DNA of 64,000 bases from assembly GCA_030066905.1 (NCBI GenBank), contig JASJAR010000011.1, forward strand, positions 1-64,000. Direction: 5' to 3'. The stretch comes from Paracoccaceae bacterium. GTDB lineage: Bacteria > Pseudomonadota > Alphaproteobacteria > Rhodobacterales > Rhodobacteraceae. Shown one piece after another: positions 7,676-16,676 of the stretch. The notes beneath the pieces are model-generated. The model saw only the letters and a program-made list of their open reading frames with translations, had not been told where the DNA came from and did not search any database. The translations under genes were made by a program, and so were the position numbers. Every line of letters starts with the position of its first letter. Position 1 is the stretch's first letter.

Positions 7676-9037
7676 TCACCCCTCCCGCACCCCCTTTGGC
7701 CAGGCATGGGCCCAGCCAATCCCCAGCACGAACGCGAAAAGCGCCGCCGCCGCCGGCATCTGTAGGCTGAAATCCACCAGCGAATGCGCCCCCCCGATGA
7801 CGACGAAGACCATCGCGACAATCGGATAGAGCCGGTTGCGGCGCCGGATGAGGCTTCCCCGGAGCAGCACCGCCGCAACCCAGGCGAGGGCGATATAGAA
7901 GGCGAGCGCCGCGGGGAGGCCGAGTTCCCAAAGGTTTTCAAGATAGGAACTGTGGGCCCGGGTCCAGTCGGTGGCAGCGGCTTCCAGGGGCACGAGCGGG
8001 CGGAACGTGTCCTGGAACGCTCCGAGACCATGGCCGAGGAGGAGGCGCGCATCGAGATTTGCAAGCATCTCGCGGTAGACGACGAAGCGAAGATCGCTGT
8101 CGGTCGCGACGATCCGGGAGAACACGTTCTCCGATAGCGCCGTCGCGAAGGCGCCCAAGAGAACGAGCAGTGACAGCCAGACGGCACTGGCGCGTCGCCG
8201 GTCGCGCCGGAAGACGATGACGAGCACGACGAGCCCCACAAGTCCGGCGGCGACGCCGGCCCGGCTGGCCGTCAGCAAGAGGGCGGAGAGGCAAACCGCG
8301 GCGCCGAGCGCGAAGACCCAGGCACCCGAGAAGAACCGCTCGATGAGGGTCCGGAGCGCGCGGTGGCGGCTATCGCCCTCGGCACCGCGCGCCCGGACGA
8401 GATGGAGATAGACGCCGAGGTTCGCCACGAGCCCGAAAGCGGCATAGGTGGCGTAGGAATTTCTGTTGATGAAGGTGGCCGAGACGTTCGACGTCGCCTG
8501 TTCGCCCAAGACCGGATTCACACCGGAGACGACGGCCCAGAGCCCGAAGGCGGCAAGCCCGAGCGAAAAGATCGCAAAGCCTTTCAGAAAGGCGAGCGCG
8601 CGGGTGGCATTGATCGCGGCCTGGGCGGCGATCCAGAAGACCATCGCGTAGGTCGCAAACCGAAGGACTGTATGCTGGCCTGCCGCTGGCGTCGCCGAGA
8701 CGGTCGCGGTGTCGCCGGGCACGCTTCCCCAGAAGGGATGGCCCCAGGCGGACGGCAGGATGTCGAGGGTCTGGAGCAATCCCCAGGCGAGAGCGGCGAA
8801 GTAAAACAGCGCCGGCGCGACGAGCCTCGGAGCATGGGTCGGCATGCCGCGGATCAGTCCCAGCAGGAGTTGGGCTGAAAAGAGCGGGATGACGAGGACG
8901 GCGAGCAGCGTCCAATAGACCGGGGCATTGCCGCCGTAGAACACCACTAGGACGAGAACTACGGCGAGTGTCGCCCACCCGATCGCCCCTTGCGCGAGGG
9001 ACAGGGGCGGCGACCGGCGCACGGCGTATTCGACCAT
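7676..9037 (-). CDS. O-antigen polymerase/ligase-like membrane protein (Wzy_C type)
   Basis: A 453-residue integral membrane protein with about ten to twelve hydrophobic segments and a large periplasmic loop near residues 310-380. The loop contains the family-typical LLGHGLGAFQDTF and an Arg-Ala-His-Ser motif (WTRAHSSYLENLWELG). The segment FINRNSYATYAAFG before a membrane span is also typical of the O-antigen ligase superfamily. In this locus it most likely polymerises repeat units in the periplasm, since Wzc- and Wza-type partners are encoded next door. Assignment as polymerase rather than ligase rests on that context. It is encoded 23 bases downstream of the wzc-like gene on the same strand. 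Confidence 0.85.
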   Translation of the reverse strand: MVEYAVRRSPPLSLAQGAIGWATLAVVLVLVVFYGGNAPVYWTLLAVLVIPLFSAQLLLGLIRGMPTHAPRLVAPALFYFAALAWGLLQTLDILPSAWGHPFWGSVPGDTATVSATPAAGQHTVLRFATYAMVFWIAAQAAINATRALAFLKGFAIFSLGLAAFGLWAVVSGVNPVLGEQATSNVSATFINRNSYATYAAFGLVANLGVYLHLVRARGAEGDSRHRALRTLIERFFSGAWVFALGAAVCLSALLLTASRAGVAAGLVGLVVLVIVFRRDRRRASAVWLSLLVLLGAFATALSENVFSRIVATDSDLRFVVYREMLANLDARLLLGHGLGAFQDTFRPLVPLEAAATDWTRAHSSYLENLWELGLPAALAFYIALAWVAAVLLRGSLIRRRNRLYPIVAMVFVVIGGAHSLVDFSLQMPAAAALFAFVLGIGWAHAWPKGVREG

Positions 9038-9060
9038 CTCAGCGCGCCCCCCGCCGTGTA

Positions 9061-11361
9061 TCAGTCGACGTAGTAATTCCGGTAGCGGCCGCGATAGCTG
9101 CTGTAGCCCTCATAGGCGTAGCGCGCGGCCTTCTTTTCGTTGATCATCGACAGAACGACCCCGGCAATGGGCGCGTTGATCTTGCGAAGCTCCTTCAGCC
9201 CTTCGAGGACCGCGCCGCGCGGAGTGTGATCCCAGCGCACGACATAGACCACCACATCGGCATGGGCCGACAGAATCCGCGGATCGGCCACCGCGAGGGC
9301 CGGGGGCGTGTCGAGGATCACAAGGTCGTAGGTCGCCTTCAGCTTCTCGATCAGCTCATCGAAGCGTTTCGAGGACAGGATATCTGCGGCATTGACGGTC
9401 GAGCGCGGCTCGGTCGGCTTCGTCATGAGAACGTGGAGTCCCGATTCCCCGTCGCGGTGGATCGCTTCTTCCAGCGTCGCGGTGCCCTCGATGGCCGAGA
9501 GAAGTCCCGGCTCGTCGTCGTCCCCGCCGAGGAGTTCGGCGAGGGCCGGAAGCCTGAGGTCGCAATCGACGATCACCGCGGACTTGCCCATCTGACGGCT
9601 CGTCAGGGCCACGAGTGTCGCTGTGGTGGATTTGCCCTCCCGCGGCACAGATGAGGTGAACATCACGACCTTTGGCGGAGCGTCCACATTGGAAAACAGA
9701 ATGCTCGTTCGGAGGCTGCGCACTGCCTCGGCAAGGCTCGATTTCGGCTTGTCGCGGAACCGTTCGAGGACCGTCGTGCGGCGCAGGCGCCGGCCGACGG
9801 CGGGGACGATGCCGAGCACCGTCTCGCCGGTCATCTGCTCGAGATGCGGCGCGGAGCGGAAGGTGTTGTTGAGCTTGTCGAGAAGGAAGATCAGCCCGAT
9901 GCCCGCCAGTGCACCGGCTATAAGCGAAACCGCCATCGTTCGGCTCTGACGCTGGGTCTGCGGGAATATCGGCGGTTCGGCGGGTGTCAGAATCCGCGCC
10001 CCCGGTTCTTCGAGCTTCTCCTGTTCGGCCGTCTCCTGAAGCCGTGCCAGCAGGTTCTGGTAGAGCACCCGGCTCGCATCGGCTTCCCGTTCAAGCTGGC
10101 GGATGGTGACCTGGTCGCGGGCCTGTTCGAGGGCGAGGCTTTCGAGCTCACGGACATCCGTCTCGATATCGGCCTCCTCGGCCTTCAGCGCATCCCATTC
10201 GACCCGCGCGGCCTCGACGATCCGGGAGGCCTCGGCGACGATCCGTTCTCGGACGATCTCAAGCTGGGTATCGACATCGTCGAGCATCGGGTGCGGCGCG
10301 GTGACCTGGCGTTCGAGCGAGGCGCGGCGCAACAGGAGCGAGGATTCCTCGTCACGGAAGCGGTTCATCTGGCTTGAAGCCCGAAACTCGGGGATCGCGC
10401 CGTAATCGGTCTCCTCTTCGACGGCCGCCTTGAGCCGTTCGTAGCGCGCCTCCGCGGTTCGGGAGGCATTCCGGGCCACCGACAGCGTCGCGTTGAGCGA
10501 TTGGAGCTGCTGGTTCGTGATCTCGAGGCTCTGGCCGGCTTCCAGCGAGAGCGTGGCGCGGGCCGTCTCCACCGCCTCCTCGGCGACCTGCACCCGGTCG
10601 GCCAGTTCGTCCACTCGTCCGCCAAGCCAGTCCGACGCCGCTCGCGTCGCCTCGAGATTGGCCTCTAGCTTGTCGACGATGTATTGCTCGGCGAAGGTGT
10701 TGGCGACGAGCGCTGCCGTGCGGGGGTTGCCGGAGACGACCGCGATCTCGATCACCCGAGAAGAGGGCACCGGTTGCAGTGACAGCCGGGCGAGCACGTT
10801 CTGCACCACGATCCGGCGTTCGATATCGGCGATCTCGGCGGGGTCGGGCGCGGCTCCCGGCGGGGCAGGGGGCTCGATGAGCCCGAAGTCCCGCAGACCC
10901 TCCCACACCCATTCCGGCACGGTGACGGCATCGCGCACCCGGTCCAGGAGCGTCTCCTCGACTGGTCGCAGGCGAGGGTTGAACTCCGGGTTGCGGTCGA
11001 GATTGAGCTCATCGACCACCTTCTCGACGAGATTGGTCGAGCGCAGGATTTCGATCTGGTCCTGCAAGGCATCCTGCGTAATCGGCACCGTCGCGGCCCC
11101 GCCGAGATCGATGATGTCGCCGCCGGGCTGGTCGAACATGACCTTCGCGCCGGCGCGGAACACCGGGTCGTACTGGGTTGAGGTCAGAAACCCGAAGACG
11201 CCGCCGAAGATCAGGCAGATGAGGATGATCCACTTGCCGCGCCAAAGCCGTGCGAAAAGCGCGCGGATGTCGATGTTGATGTCATCGTCGTCCTCGGGCA
11301 AATAGCCCGGTGCGAGCACCTGCTGGACGGGTAGCTCGGAGATCCGCTTGTTCTCTTTCAT
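9061..11361 (-). CDS. wzc: Polysaccharide co-polymerase with BY-tyrosine kinase (Wzc-like)
   Basis: About 766 residues in the single-chain proteobacterial architecture. A Wzz-type N-terminus has a membrane span near 44-62, and a long periplasmic coiled-coil region runs about 220-450. A second span lies near 477-494, followed by a cytoplasmic bacterial tyrosine-kinase domain. Walker A is SSVPREGKST (about 570-579), Walker A' is VDCDLRLP and Walker B is VILDTPPAL. The last 19 residues contain seven tyrosines, the autophosphorylation cluster whose cycling controls chain length and export. The ATG at 11361 is preferred over a TTG four codons upstream; neither has a strong ribosome-binding site. 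The expected partner phosphatase is not obvious nearby, although a metallophosphatase gene lies at 12566-13336. Confidence 0.95.
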   Translation of the reverse strand: MKENKRISELPVQQVLAPGYLPEDDDDINIDIRALFARLWRGKWIILICLIFGGVFGFLTSTQYDPVFRAGAKVMFDQPGGDIIDLGGAATVPITQDALQDQIEILRSTNLVEKVVDELNLDRNPEFNPRLRPVEETLLDRVRDAVTVPEWVWEGLRDFGLIEPPAPPGAAPDPAEIADIERRIVVQNVLARLSLQPVPSSRVIEIAVVSGNPRTAALVANTFAEQYIVDKLEANLEATRAASDWLGGRVDELADRVQVAEEAVETARATLSLEAGQSLEITNQQLQSLNATLSVARNASRTAEARYERLKAAVEEETDYGAIPEFRASSQMNRFRDEESSLLLRRASLERQVTAPHPMLDDVDTQLEIVRERIVAEASRIVEAARVEWDALKAEEADIETDVRELESLALEQARDQVTIRQLEREADASRVLYQNLLARLQETAEQEKLEEPGARILTPAEPPIFPQTQRQSRTMAVSLIAGALAGIGLIFLLDKLNNTFRSAPHLEQMTGETVLGIVPAVGRRLRRTTVLERFRDKPKSSLAEAVRSLRTSILFSNVDAPPKVVMFTSSVPREGKSTTATLVALTSRQMGKSAVIVDCDLRLPALAELLGGDDDEPGLLSAIEGTATLEEAIHRDGESGLHVLMTKPTEPRSTVNAADILSSKRFDELIEKLKATYDLVILDTPPALAVADPRILSAHADVVVYVVRWDHTPRGAVLEGLKELRKINAPIAGVVLSMINEKKAARYAYEGYSSYRGRYRNYYVD

Positions 11362-11586
11362 GGCACTTTGCAAAACCGAAACTCTGACTGATTTGGCGAC
11401 CTAATCCCGAAAGCCCTCGCAGGTAAACCGAGCCGGTGCCGGAAAAAACGGCAATGACCCGGGGCCGGCGACGAGCAATACAGCATTCGACCCCTGTTGG
11501 TTAGCAGAGAACGGAAAAAGAAGCGAAGTGTTGCGGACGAAATCGTCAGGAAGTAGACTATCCTCGATAGAAAAGGTGTTTGTGTC

Positions 11587-11901
11587 ATGAAGTCGCTTTC
11601 CGTTCTCGCCGTCTCTGGGGCTCTGATGTTCGCGCTGGCTGGGCCGGCTACGGCCACGGGTGACTGGCAGAAACGCCTTTGCGACTATCTTCGCGACCGG
11701 CTCAACGAAACGCTCGTCGCCTACGAGAGCACCGGGCCGGACGATCATCGCCATGAGTATCTCAAGCACCGCTACCGCACACTCGAGCATCGCATCCGCT
11801 ACTATTGCGCGATCTATCACGATGACGACCCGACGAGCCCCGCGCATAACAAGACCGGGTATGAGTGGGAGCAGACCTGGGCCGCGCTGCACGACGATTG
11901 A
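11587..11901 (+). CDS. Small secreted protein, function unknown
   Basis: A 104-residue protein with a clear signal peptide (MKSLSVLAVSGALMFALAGP, cleavage near ATA-TG). The mature domain of about 80 residues is rich in Tyr, His and Arg, with two cysteines (RLCDYLRDRL and YYCAIYHDDD) that could form a disulfide. I do not recognise a family. It is divergent from wzc with a 225-base gap and convergent with the gene ending at 11919. AAAGGTG lies ahead of the ATG. A periplasmic accessory of polysaccharide assembly is possible from context only. Confidence 0.65.
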   Translation: MKSLSVLAVSGALMFALAGPATATGDWQKRLCDYLRDRLNETLVAYESTGPDDHRHEYLKHRYRTLEHRIRYYCAIYHDDDPTSPAHNKTGYEWEQTWAALHDD

Positions 11902-11918
11902 CGTCGAGCGCCCCGGCG

Positions 11919-12569
11919 TTAGCCGGGTTCTTCAGTAAGGCCGGCCCGCTCGGCATCGGTGCGAAGGGTCGGCACGCCTTCCATCAATATCGCGAAGTAG
12001 CGCGCATCGTAATGACGAAGCGTAGCAAGGTCCGTCGCAACAGCGTCCAATGCTTCGCCATCGTCCCTCCAGCCCGCCGGCCGCGCGCCGTCGAGCGCTT
12101 CGACGAGGCCCAACCGGTCGATGGTCTCACCGAAGTTATGAGGTGAGAGCCGCCAGCTCGCCCTCAACGCGGTCTCGGCGCCTGCGGCGTCCCCGGCCAG
12201 AAATCGGGCCCAGGCAAGTGCTGTCCAGGTATCGACCTTGCCCGGGCGCAGGGTGAGGCTCCGCTCGAAATGGCCGGCCGCGAGTGTCACCCGTTCGAGA
12301 AACGTCTGGAATGCGGGGAGCTCGGTCTCGCCTGTCATCAACGCCAGATCGTCGCCGCGGAGAAAGCCGTAGCCGACCTGAAAGCGGTATTCGCCGGCAT
12401 CATAGAGCGCGGGGCTGACGGGAACCCGCCAGTCGCCCAGCACGGTGTCGACCCGAAGCTCGGGGTTGAAGGCCGGCGCCTGCCGCATGACAAGCGTCAT
12501 GGACGCCAGAGCCAAAGCGAGAAAGGCGAAGGCCGTCAGCATGAGCGTGGCCTGCCGCACGCCGGTCAC
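11919..12569 (-). CDS. Membrane-anchored TPR-like protein in polysaccharide locus
   Basis: A 216-residue protein with an N-terminal membrane anchor (about residues 7-28, LMLTAFAFLALALASMTLV) and a periplasmic remainder. Residues 95-145 (AAGHFERSLTLRPGKVDTWT and LAWARFLAGDAAGAETALR) read as a tetratricopeptide-like helical pair. Such proteins are common beside exopolysaccharide genes, where they may scaffold the assembly complex. Its start overlaps the stop of the phosphoesterase gene by four bases (ATGA), so the two are co-translated. No enzymatic motif is seen. Confidence 0.7.
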   Translation of the reverse strand: MTGVRQATLMLTAFAFLALALASMTLVMRQAPAFNPELRVDTVLGDWRVPVSPALYDAGEYRFQVGYGFLRGDDLALMTGETELPAFQTFLERVTLAAGHFERSLTLRPGKVDTWTALAWARFLAGDAAGAETALRASWRLSPHNFGETIDRLGLVEALDGARPAGWRDDGEALDAVATDLATLRHYDARYFAILMEGVPTLRTDAERAGLTEEPG

Positions 12570-13336
12570 ACCTTGCTGACCGAGAGAAACGAAACGCCCG
12601 CGTCGAGCCGCACCGCCGTCAGGACGCCCGAATAATAGGCACCGGTGTCGACGCAGACCCGGCCCCGACGGTCGACCGGCGTGGGATCGTCGAAATGGCC
12701 GTGCACGATGAGCTTTCCGGGAACCGGCGTGTCCGACGCCGAGGTGGGATGCCCCCAGAGCATCGCCTTTTCATTGCGCATCGCCGAGGCGTCGCCGGGG
12801 TCGATCCCTGCATGGGTGAAGATCACGTCGCCGTCGCTGGTATGGCAGGGAAGCGACTGAAGAAACGCCACATGAGGCCCCATCGCCTCGAGAAGCGCGG
12901 CGCGCAGATCGAAAATCTCGTCCACCGAGGGCTGCCGCGAGGGCAGTTTGACGCCGTAATCCGCCAACGTCTGCCGCGCCCCGAACTCCAGCCAGTTCTG
13001 GCCTGCAAGCGGGGCGGCAAGGAATTCGAGCAAGGCGTCTTCGTGGTTGCCCCGCAGGATCTTGACACCCTGCTCATTCTCGGCAGCCAGCGAAACCAGC
13101 GCCTCGACAACGCGGGCCCCATGGTCGCCGCGGTCGATGTAGTCGCCCAGAAAGACGATCCGCACCCGGCGTCCGTCGGAAAACCATGATGCGTCTTCGA
13201 CGATCTTTTCGAGAAGCGCCATCATAAGATCATGGCGCCCGTGAATGTCGCCGATCGCATAGACCCGCGACGACGGGTCGACTGCCGGTCGTGTGCCGGG
13301 CGGGCTTGGTGCCGTCAATTCGTTGTGTCGCAACAT
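12566..13336 (-). CDS. PPP-type metallophosphoesterase (bis-tetraphosphatase/phosphatase family)
   Basis: A 256-residue calcineurin-like phosphoesterase. It carries all PPP-family metal motifs: GDIHGRHD (29-36), GDYIDRGDHG (64-73), GNHED (96-100), and later His residues in FTHAGIDPGD and VHGHFD. These bind two divalent metals and activate water for phosphomonoester hydrolysis. Relatives act as Ser/Thr phosphatases or Ap4A hydrolases. In this locus a regulatory or phosphosugar role is possible but not shown. It is first in a two-gene operon with the TPR-like gene. It diverges from the wza-like gene, with 184 bases between them holding no clear site. Confidence 0.88.
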   Translation of the reverse strand: MLRHNELTAPSPPGTRPAVDPSSRVYAIGDIHGRHDLMMALLEKIVEDASWFSDGRRVRIVFLGDYIDRGDHGARVVEALVSLAAENEQGVKILRGNHEDALLEFLAAPLAGQNWLEFGARQTLADYGVKLPSRQPSVDEIFDLRAALLEAMGPHVAFLQSLPCHTSDGDVIFTHAGIDPGDASAMRNEKAMLWGHPTSASDTPVPGKLIVHGHFDDPTPVDRRGRVCVDTGAYYSGVLTAVRLDAGVSFLSVSKV

Positions 13337-13520
13337 CGGTCCCCGTTAGCATGTCGGGTTGGCCGCCGCCAAGGAACGGAGTGTTTCCCGCTCGGCGATG
13401 TCGCCGGGGAGCTACAAGCCATGGTTGCGCCGGCAGGCCAGTTCGCACAATAAATGAATCGCGCGTCACCAAAAGGCGCGATGGTCCGACGGTTCAACCG
13501 CGGCAAGTCTGGGGGATGGT

Positions 13521-14666
13521 GTGTTGGTGCGAAGTTTTCCGCTGATCGTTTTTTCTATGCTCACGCTCGCCGCATGCGTGGGAGGGGGGCCACGAACCTC
13601 CGCAATCGTAAGCGGATCGGACGCGACCGTCGCGTCGCGCTCGGAACCGGCGCCTTACGTGCTCGTCGATGTCGACGAAGCGGTTGCCGCCACGATGACC
13701 CGCTCGCTCGATGTCGCACCGCGCTTTTTTCCCGACAGCCAGCCGCAGGAAGTGGTGATCGGCACCGGGGACACGTTGCAGATCAGTATCGTCAGTTCCA
13801 GCGCAACGGGCTTTCTCGACTTCTCAAGTTCCTCGATCTCGCCGATTTCCTCGACGACGCTGCCACCCCAGACCGTGCGCGGCGCCGGAACCGTCAACGT
13901 TCCCCCCGTCGGGCGCGTCCTTGCCAGCGGTCGGACGATCCAGAGCTTCGAGAACTTCCTCGAAACGCGCCTCGGTGAAGTCCTCGTGGAACCCTCGGTG
14001 ATCGTCGAGCTTGTCGACCGGCAGAGCGCGCGGGTGAACATTGTCGGCGAGGTCGGTGCCCCCGGACGGGTGCCGCTGACTGAGGTCAACACCCGGCTGG
14101 TGGATGTCATATCCGCCGCTGGCGGCCCCAGCGGGCGCACCGAAGACCTCGTCGTGCGTCTCAGCCGGGGTGGCGACACCCGCACCGTCACACTCGCGCA
14201 ACTCTTCGAAAGCCCGCGGTACAACGTCATCGCGCGGCCGGGGGACGTGTTGGCGCTGGAGCGGTCTGACCGAAAGTTCACGGTTCTTGGTCAATCCGGC
14301 AACCAGACGCTCCGCTTCGACGAGCAAAACGTCACCCTGGCCGAAGCGTTGTCCCAGGCCGGCGGCATCCAGAGCCCCAGCGCAGACCGCAGCGGCGTGT
14401 TTCTCTACCGCCGCGCCCCGCGCGACGTCATCAGCTCGCTCGGCGCCGATTTGTCCGAAATTCCGGGTGCCGAGATCACCACCATCTTCCGGTTCGACTT
14501 CTCGCAACCGACATCGCTTTTCGCCGCCAATGCATTCGAGGTGGCTGATGGCGACATTCTCTACATCTCGGACAGCGTCAACGAGGAGGTCTCCAACGCG
14601 ATCTCGACGCTGACCAATTTCGTACCGGCTCCGGTCGAGTTCTCCAGGGATGCCATATTCAACTAA
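13521..14666 (+). CDS. wza: Polysaccharide export lipoprotein (Wza-like)
   Basis: A 381-residue outer-membrane lipoprotein with signal peptide and lipobox LTLAAC (lipidated Cys19). A Poly_export domain starts near residue 70 (VVIGTGDTLQISIV) and includes GTVNVPPVGRV. SLBB-like domains follow (VNIVGEVGAPGRVPLTEVNT with VISAAGGPSG, and FTVLGQSGN with LSQAGGI). The protein should form the periplasmic and outer-membrane channel that exports the polymer, working with the Wzc-type kinase. Translation probably begins at the GTG at 13521, preceded by GGGGGAT, rather than at a later ATG that would remove the lipobox. Confidence 0.93.
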   Translation: MLVRSFPLIVFSMLTLAACVGGGPRTSAIVSGSDATVASRSEPAPYVLVDVDEAVAATMTRSLDVAPRFFPDSQPQEVVIGTGDTLQISIVSSSATGFLDFSSSSISPISSTTLPPQTVRGAGTVNVPPVGRVLASGRTIQSFENFLETRLGEVLVEPSVIVELVDRQSARVNIVGEVGAPGRVPLTEVNTRLVDVISAAGGPSGRTEDLVVRLSRGGDTRTVTLAQLFESPRYNVIARPGDVLALERSDRKFTVLGQSGNQTLRFDEQNVTLAEALSQAGGIQSPSADRSGVFLYRRAPRDVISSLGADLSEIPGAEITTIFRFDFSQPTSLFAANAFEVADGDILYISDSVNEEVSNAISTLTNFVPAPVEFSRDAIFN

Positions 14667-14970
14667 AGCGGTATCGGTGTGGGCCAGCGGCACGTTTCTA
14701 CAGCGAATCGGTCGCTGGTGCGGTTCGGCACGACTGTGCGTCAGTTGGTGGATAATTGTGGGTACATGCACAGCTAGAAACCGAAGTTGCCTACGATGAC
14801 CGCGCTCGCTCAAAAATTGAGCAGGATTGCCGGCGGCAATCTGCCCGCTCGGGGCCAATCGGGGCATTCCGAGTTGTTTCGTTCTCGCTTCGCGCCACAC
14901 CGTTGAGTTGTTGCCAAACTTGGTTATTACTAACTTAAGCGTTGGTAACGATTACTTCGAGGGGTAACTT
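14667..14970 (+). other. 304-base leader of the initiating-transferase operon
   Basis: No gene is seen. The last 60 bases contain an inverted repeat GTTATTACTAAC (14923-14934; arms GTTA and TAAC) and a similar GGTAAC at 14944. A GAGGGG ribosome-binding site follows 10 bases before the GTG start at 14971. The AT-rich stretch at 14900-14940 is the likeliest promoter, but no convincing -35/-10 pair could be fixed. The repeat could be an operator. Confidence 0.3.
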
Positions 14971-15642
14971 GTGGCTTACGAAACGTCCGGCAACGTCGGT
15001 GAAAGCCGGCCTGTTGCAAGTGACTTTGAGCGCATTCCCATGGCCCGGTGGTCGTGGCGCTTCAAGGTGTTTAAGTCTGTCATCGATGTCACTGCAGCGC
15101 TCGTCGCCCTCCCGATCGTCGGGCTTCTGGCGGTCGTGCTTCTGATCCTCAATCCGATCTTCAATCCAGGCCCGCTGTTCTTCCGTCAGGACCGCATGGG
15201 CCTTGGCGGCAGGACCTTCGGGATGTGGAAGTTCCGCACCATGACGCCTTGCGAGACCGGTCTCCGGCGCCACGGCGAGCCGGTCGAAGAGCACCGCATC
15301 ACGCCGCTCGGCCGCATCCTGCGGCGTCTGCGGATTGACGAGTTGCCGAACTTCTTCAATGTCTTGGCCGGCGAAATGAGCCTCGTGGGTCCGCGGCCGG
15401 ACGCCGCCGCCCATGCCGAGCACTTTGTGCAGGAGATCCCTTATTACCTCGACCGTTTTCGCGTGAAGCCGGGGATCACCGGGCTCGCACAGATCCGCAT
15501 GGGCTATGCCGCCGACGAGGGCGAAGTGCGCAAGAAGGCGCGCTACGACCGGCTGTATGTCCGGAAGTCCTGCGGGCGGATGGACCTCTTCGTGATCGCC
15601 GCCACCTTCGCCGTCATGATCACCGGCTTCGGGGCACGTTAA
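14971..15642 (+). CDS. Initiating sugar-phosphate transferase (bacterial sugar transferase family)
   Basis: This 223-residue member of the WbaP/WcaJ/PssY-type family transfers a sugar-1-phosphate from a nucleotide sugar to undecaprenyl phosphate, the first membrane step of repeat-unit synthesis. It has one hydrophobic re-entrant segment (about 30-55, VIDVTAALVALPIVGLLAVV). The catalytic-domain motifs are FFRQDRMG, FGMWKFRTM, LRIDELPNFFNVL, MSLVGPRPD and KPGITGLAQI. It lacks the long N-terminal multi-span region of WbaP, so it is a short PssY/PglC-like form. Start is the GTG at 14971 with GAGGGG upstream. The next gene starts four bases after the stop. Confidence 0.93.
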   Translation: MAYETSGNVGESRPVASDFERIPMARWSWRFKVFKSVIDVTAALVALPIVGLLAVVLLILNPIFNPGPLFFRQDRMGLGGRTFGMWKFRTMTPCETGLRRHGEPVEEHRITPLGRILRRLRIDELPNFFNVLAGEMSLVGPRPDAAAHAEHFVQEIPYYLDRFRVKPGITGLAQIRMGYAADEGEVRKKARYDRLYVRKSCGRMDLFVIAATFAVMITGFGAR

Positions 15643-15645
15643 GGT

Positions 15646-16203
15646 ATGGACGGTGGTTACATGGCGCCCCGCGACGGGGGCGCATCCTCTGTACCCGTGC
15701 AAAACGGCGCCTGGTATGCGCTGCAACTAAGGCCCGGCGGTCTTGAGCGGGCTCAGACGAACCTCGCGCGACAGGGCATCGGATGGCTGATGCCTCAGCG
15801 GCCGCGAACGACTCGGCGGGCGGGCCGGCATATCAACGTGATGCGCCCGCTCTTCCCTGGCTACCTCTTCATAGAACGCCACGCCGACTCCCCGCCCTGG
15901 CGGACGATCAACTCCACCTACGGTGTCGCGAAGGCGGTCTGCCTCGAACCGGGGCGGCCGGCCGAGGTGCCGCGCGCGCTGATCGCCGTGCTGAAGGCGG
16001 CAAGCACCGAGGCGGGCGAGTATATCGGCGACCCCGACCCCTTCCGCCCGGGGGACGACGTACGCGTCACCGCGGGGCCCTTTGCCAATTTCATCGCCCG
16101 GGTCGAGGCGGTTCCGGAACGCGACCGGATCTATGTGCTGCTCGACATGATGGGGCGCGACGTGCGCACGACGATCCGTCCGGGCGATCTCGAGCGCGTC
16201 TGA
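15646..16203 (+). CDS. NusG paralogue (specialised transcription elongation factor)
   Basis: A 185-residue protein with an NGN domain (about 22-125; WYALQLRPGGLERAQTNLAR, RPLFPGYLFIE) and a C-terminal KOW domain (about 130-185; FRPGDDVRVTAGPFANFIA). Specialised NusG paralogues such as RfaH or UpxY bind RNA polymerase and suppress termination within long polysaccharide operons. Sitting directly after the initiating transferase, it most likely promotes read-through of this locus. No ops-like site was identified. Confident on family; the operon-specific role is inferred from location. Confidence 0.9.
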   Translation: MDGGYMAPRDGGASSVPVQNGAWYALQLRPGGLERAQTNLARQGIGWLMPQRPRTTRRAGRHINVMRPLFPGYLFIERHADSPPWRTINSTYGVAKAVCLEPGRPAEVPRALIAVLKAASTEAGEYIGDPDPFRPGDDVRVTAGPFANFIARVEAVPERDRIYVLLDMMGRDVRTTIRPGDLERV

Positions 16204-16312
16204 GCGGGTTTCCGAGATGCTTGCGCCGGCCGGCCCCTCTGGAGCGACGGCGCACGGTCCGAGGAAGCGCCACCGGTCGACTTTCGCGTGTTCCCCGCCT
16301 AGGTCACAAGCC

Positions 16313-16663
16313 ATGCGCAGATCCGCCGCGATAGCACTGCTGGTATCCGCCCTTGTGGGACTCGCCATCGTCATCGGGGGCCTGATTCCCCGGGAGTTCG
16401 GGCAAGGCCCGATCCGCCGGGACGGGCCCTATCTCCACGCCGCGGCCTTTGCCCTCCTCGTTCTGCCGCTGGCCACCGTCTGGCCGCGCCGGTGGCCCGC
16501 CATCGTGCTCGCGGCCATCGTCTTCGGCGCCGCCCTCGAGACGTTGCAGCCGTATTTCGACCGGGCGCCGGAACGGATTGATCTCATTGCCAATTCGGTG
16601 GGCGCCTTTGCCGGCGGCCTTCTCGGGCTCGGGCTGTCGCGGCGCGGCCTCGGCCGCCGCTAG
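16313..16663 (+). CDS. VanZ-like membrane protein
   Basis: A 116-residue protein with four predicted membrane spans. It carries the VanZ-family pattern: LHAAAFALLVLPLATVWP, then ALETLQPYFDRAPERIDLIA and NSVGAFAGGLLG, where the acidic-rich R-x-x-x-x-D-x-x-x-N-x-x-G motif is conserved. VanZ itself modestly raises teicoplanin resistance, but most chromosomal members are of unknown function and are frequent in exopolysaccharide loci. The ATG at 16313 follows AGGTC. The next gene begins 13 bases after the stop. Confidence 0.82.
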   Translation: MRRSAAIALLVSALVGLAIVIGGLIPREFGQGPIRRDGPYLHAAAFALLVLPLATVWPRRWPAIVLAAIVFGAALETLQPYFDRAPERIDLIANSVGAFAGGLLGLGLSRRGLGRR

Positions 16664-16676
16664 CCCGGTGCCCTCC

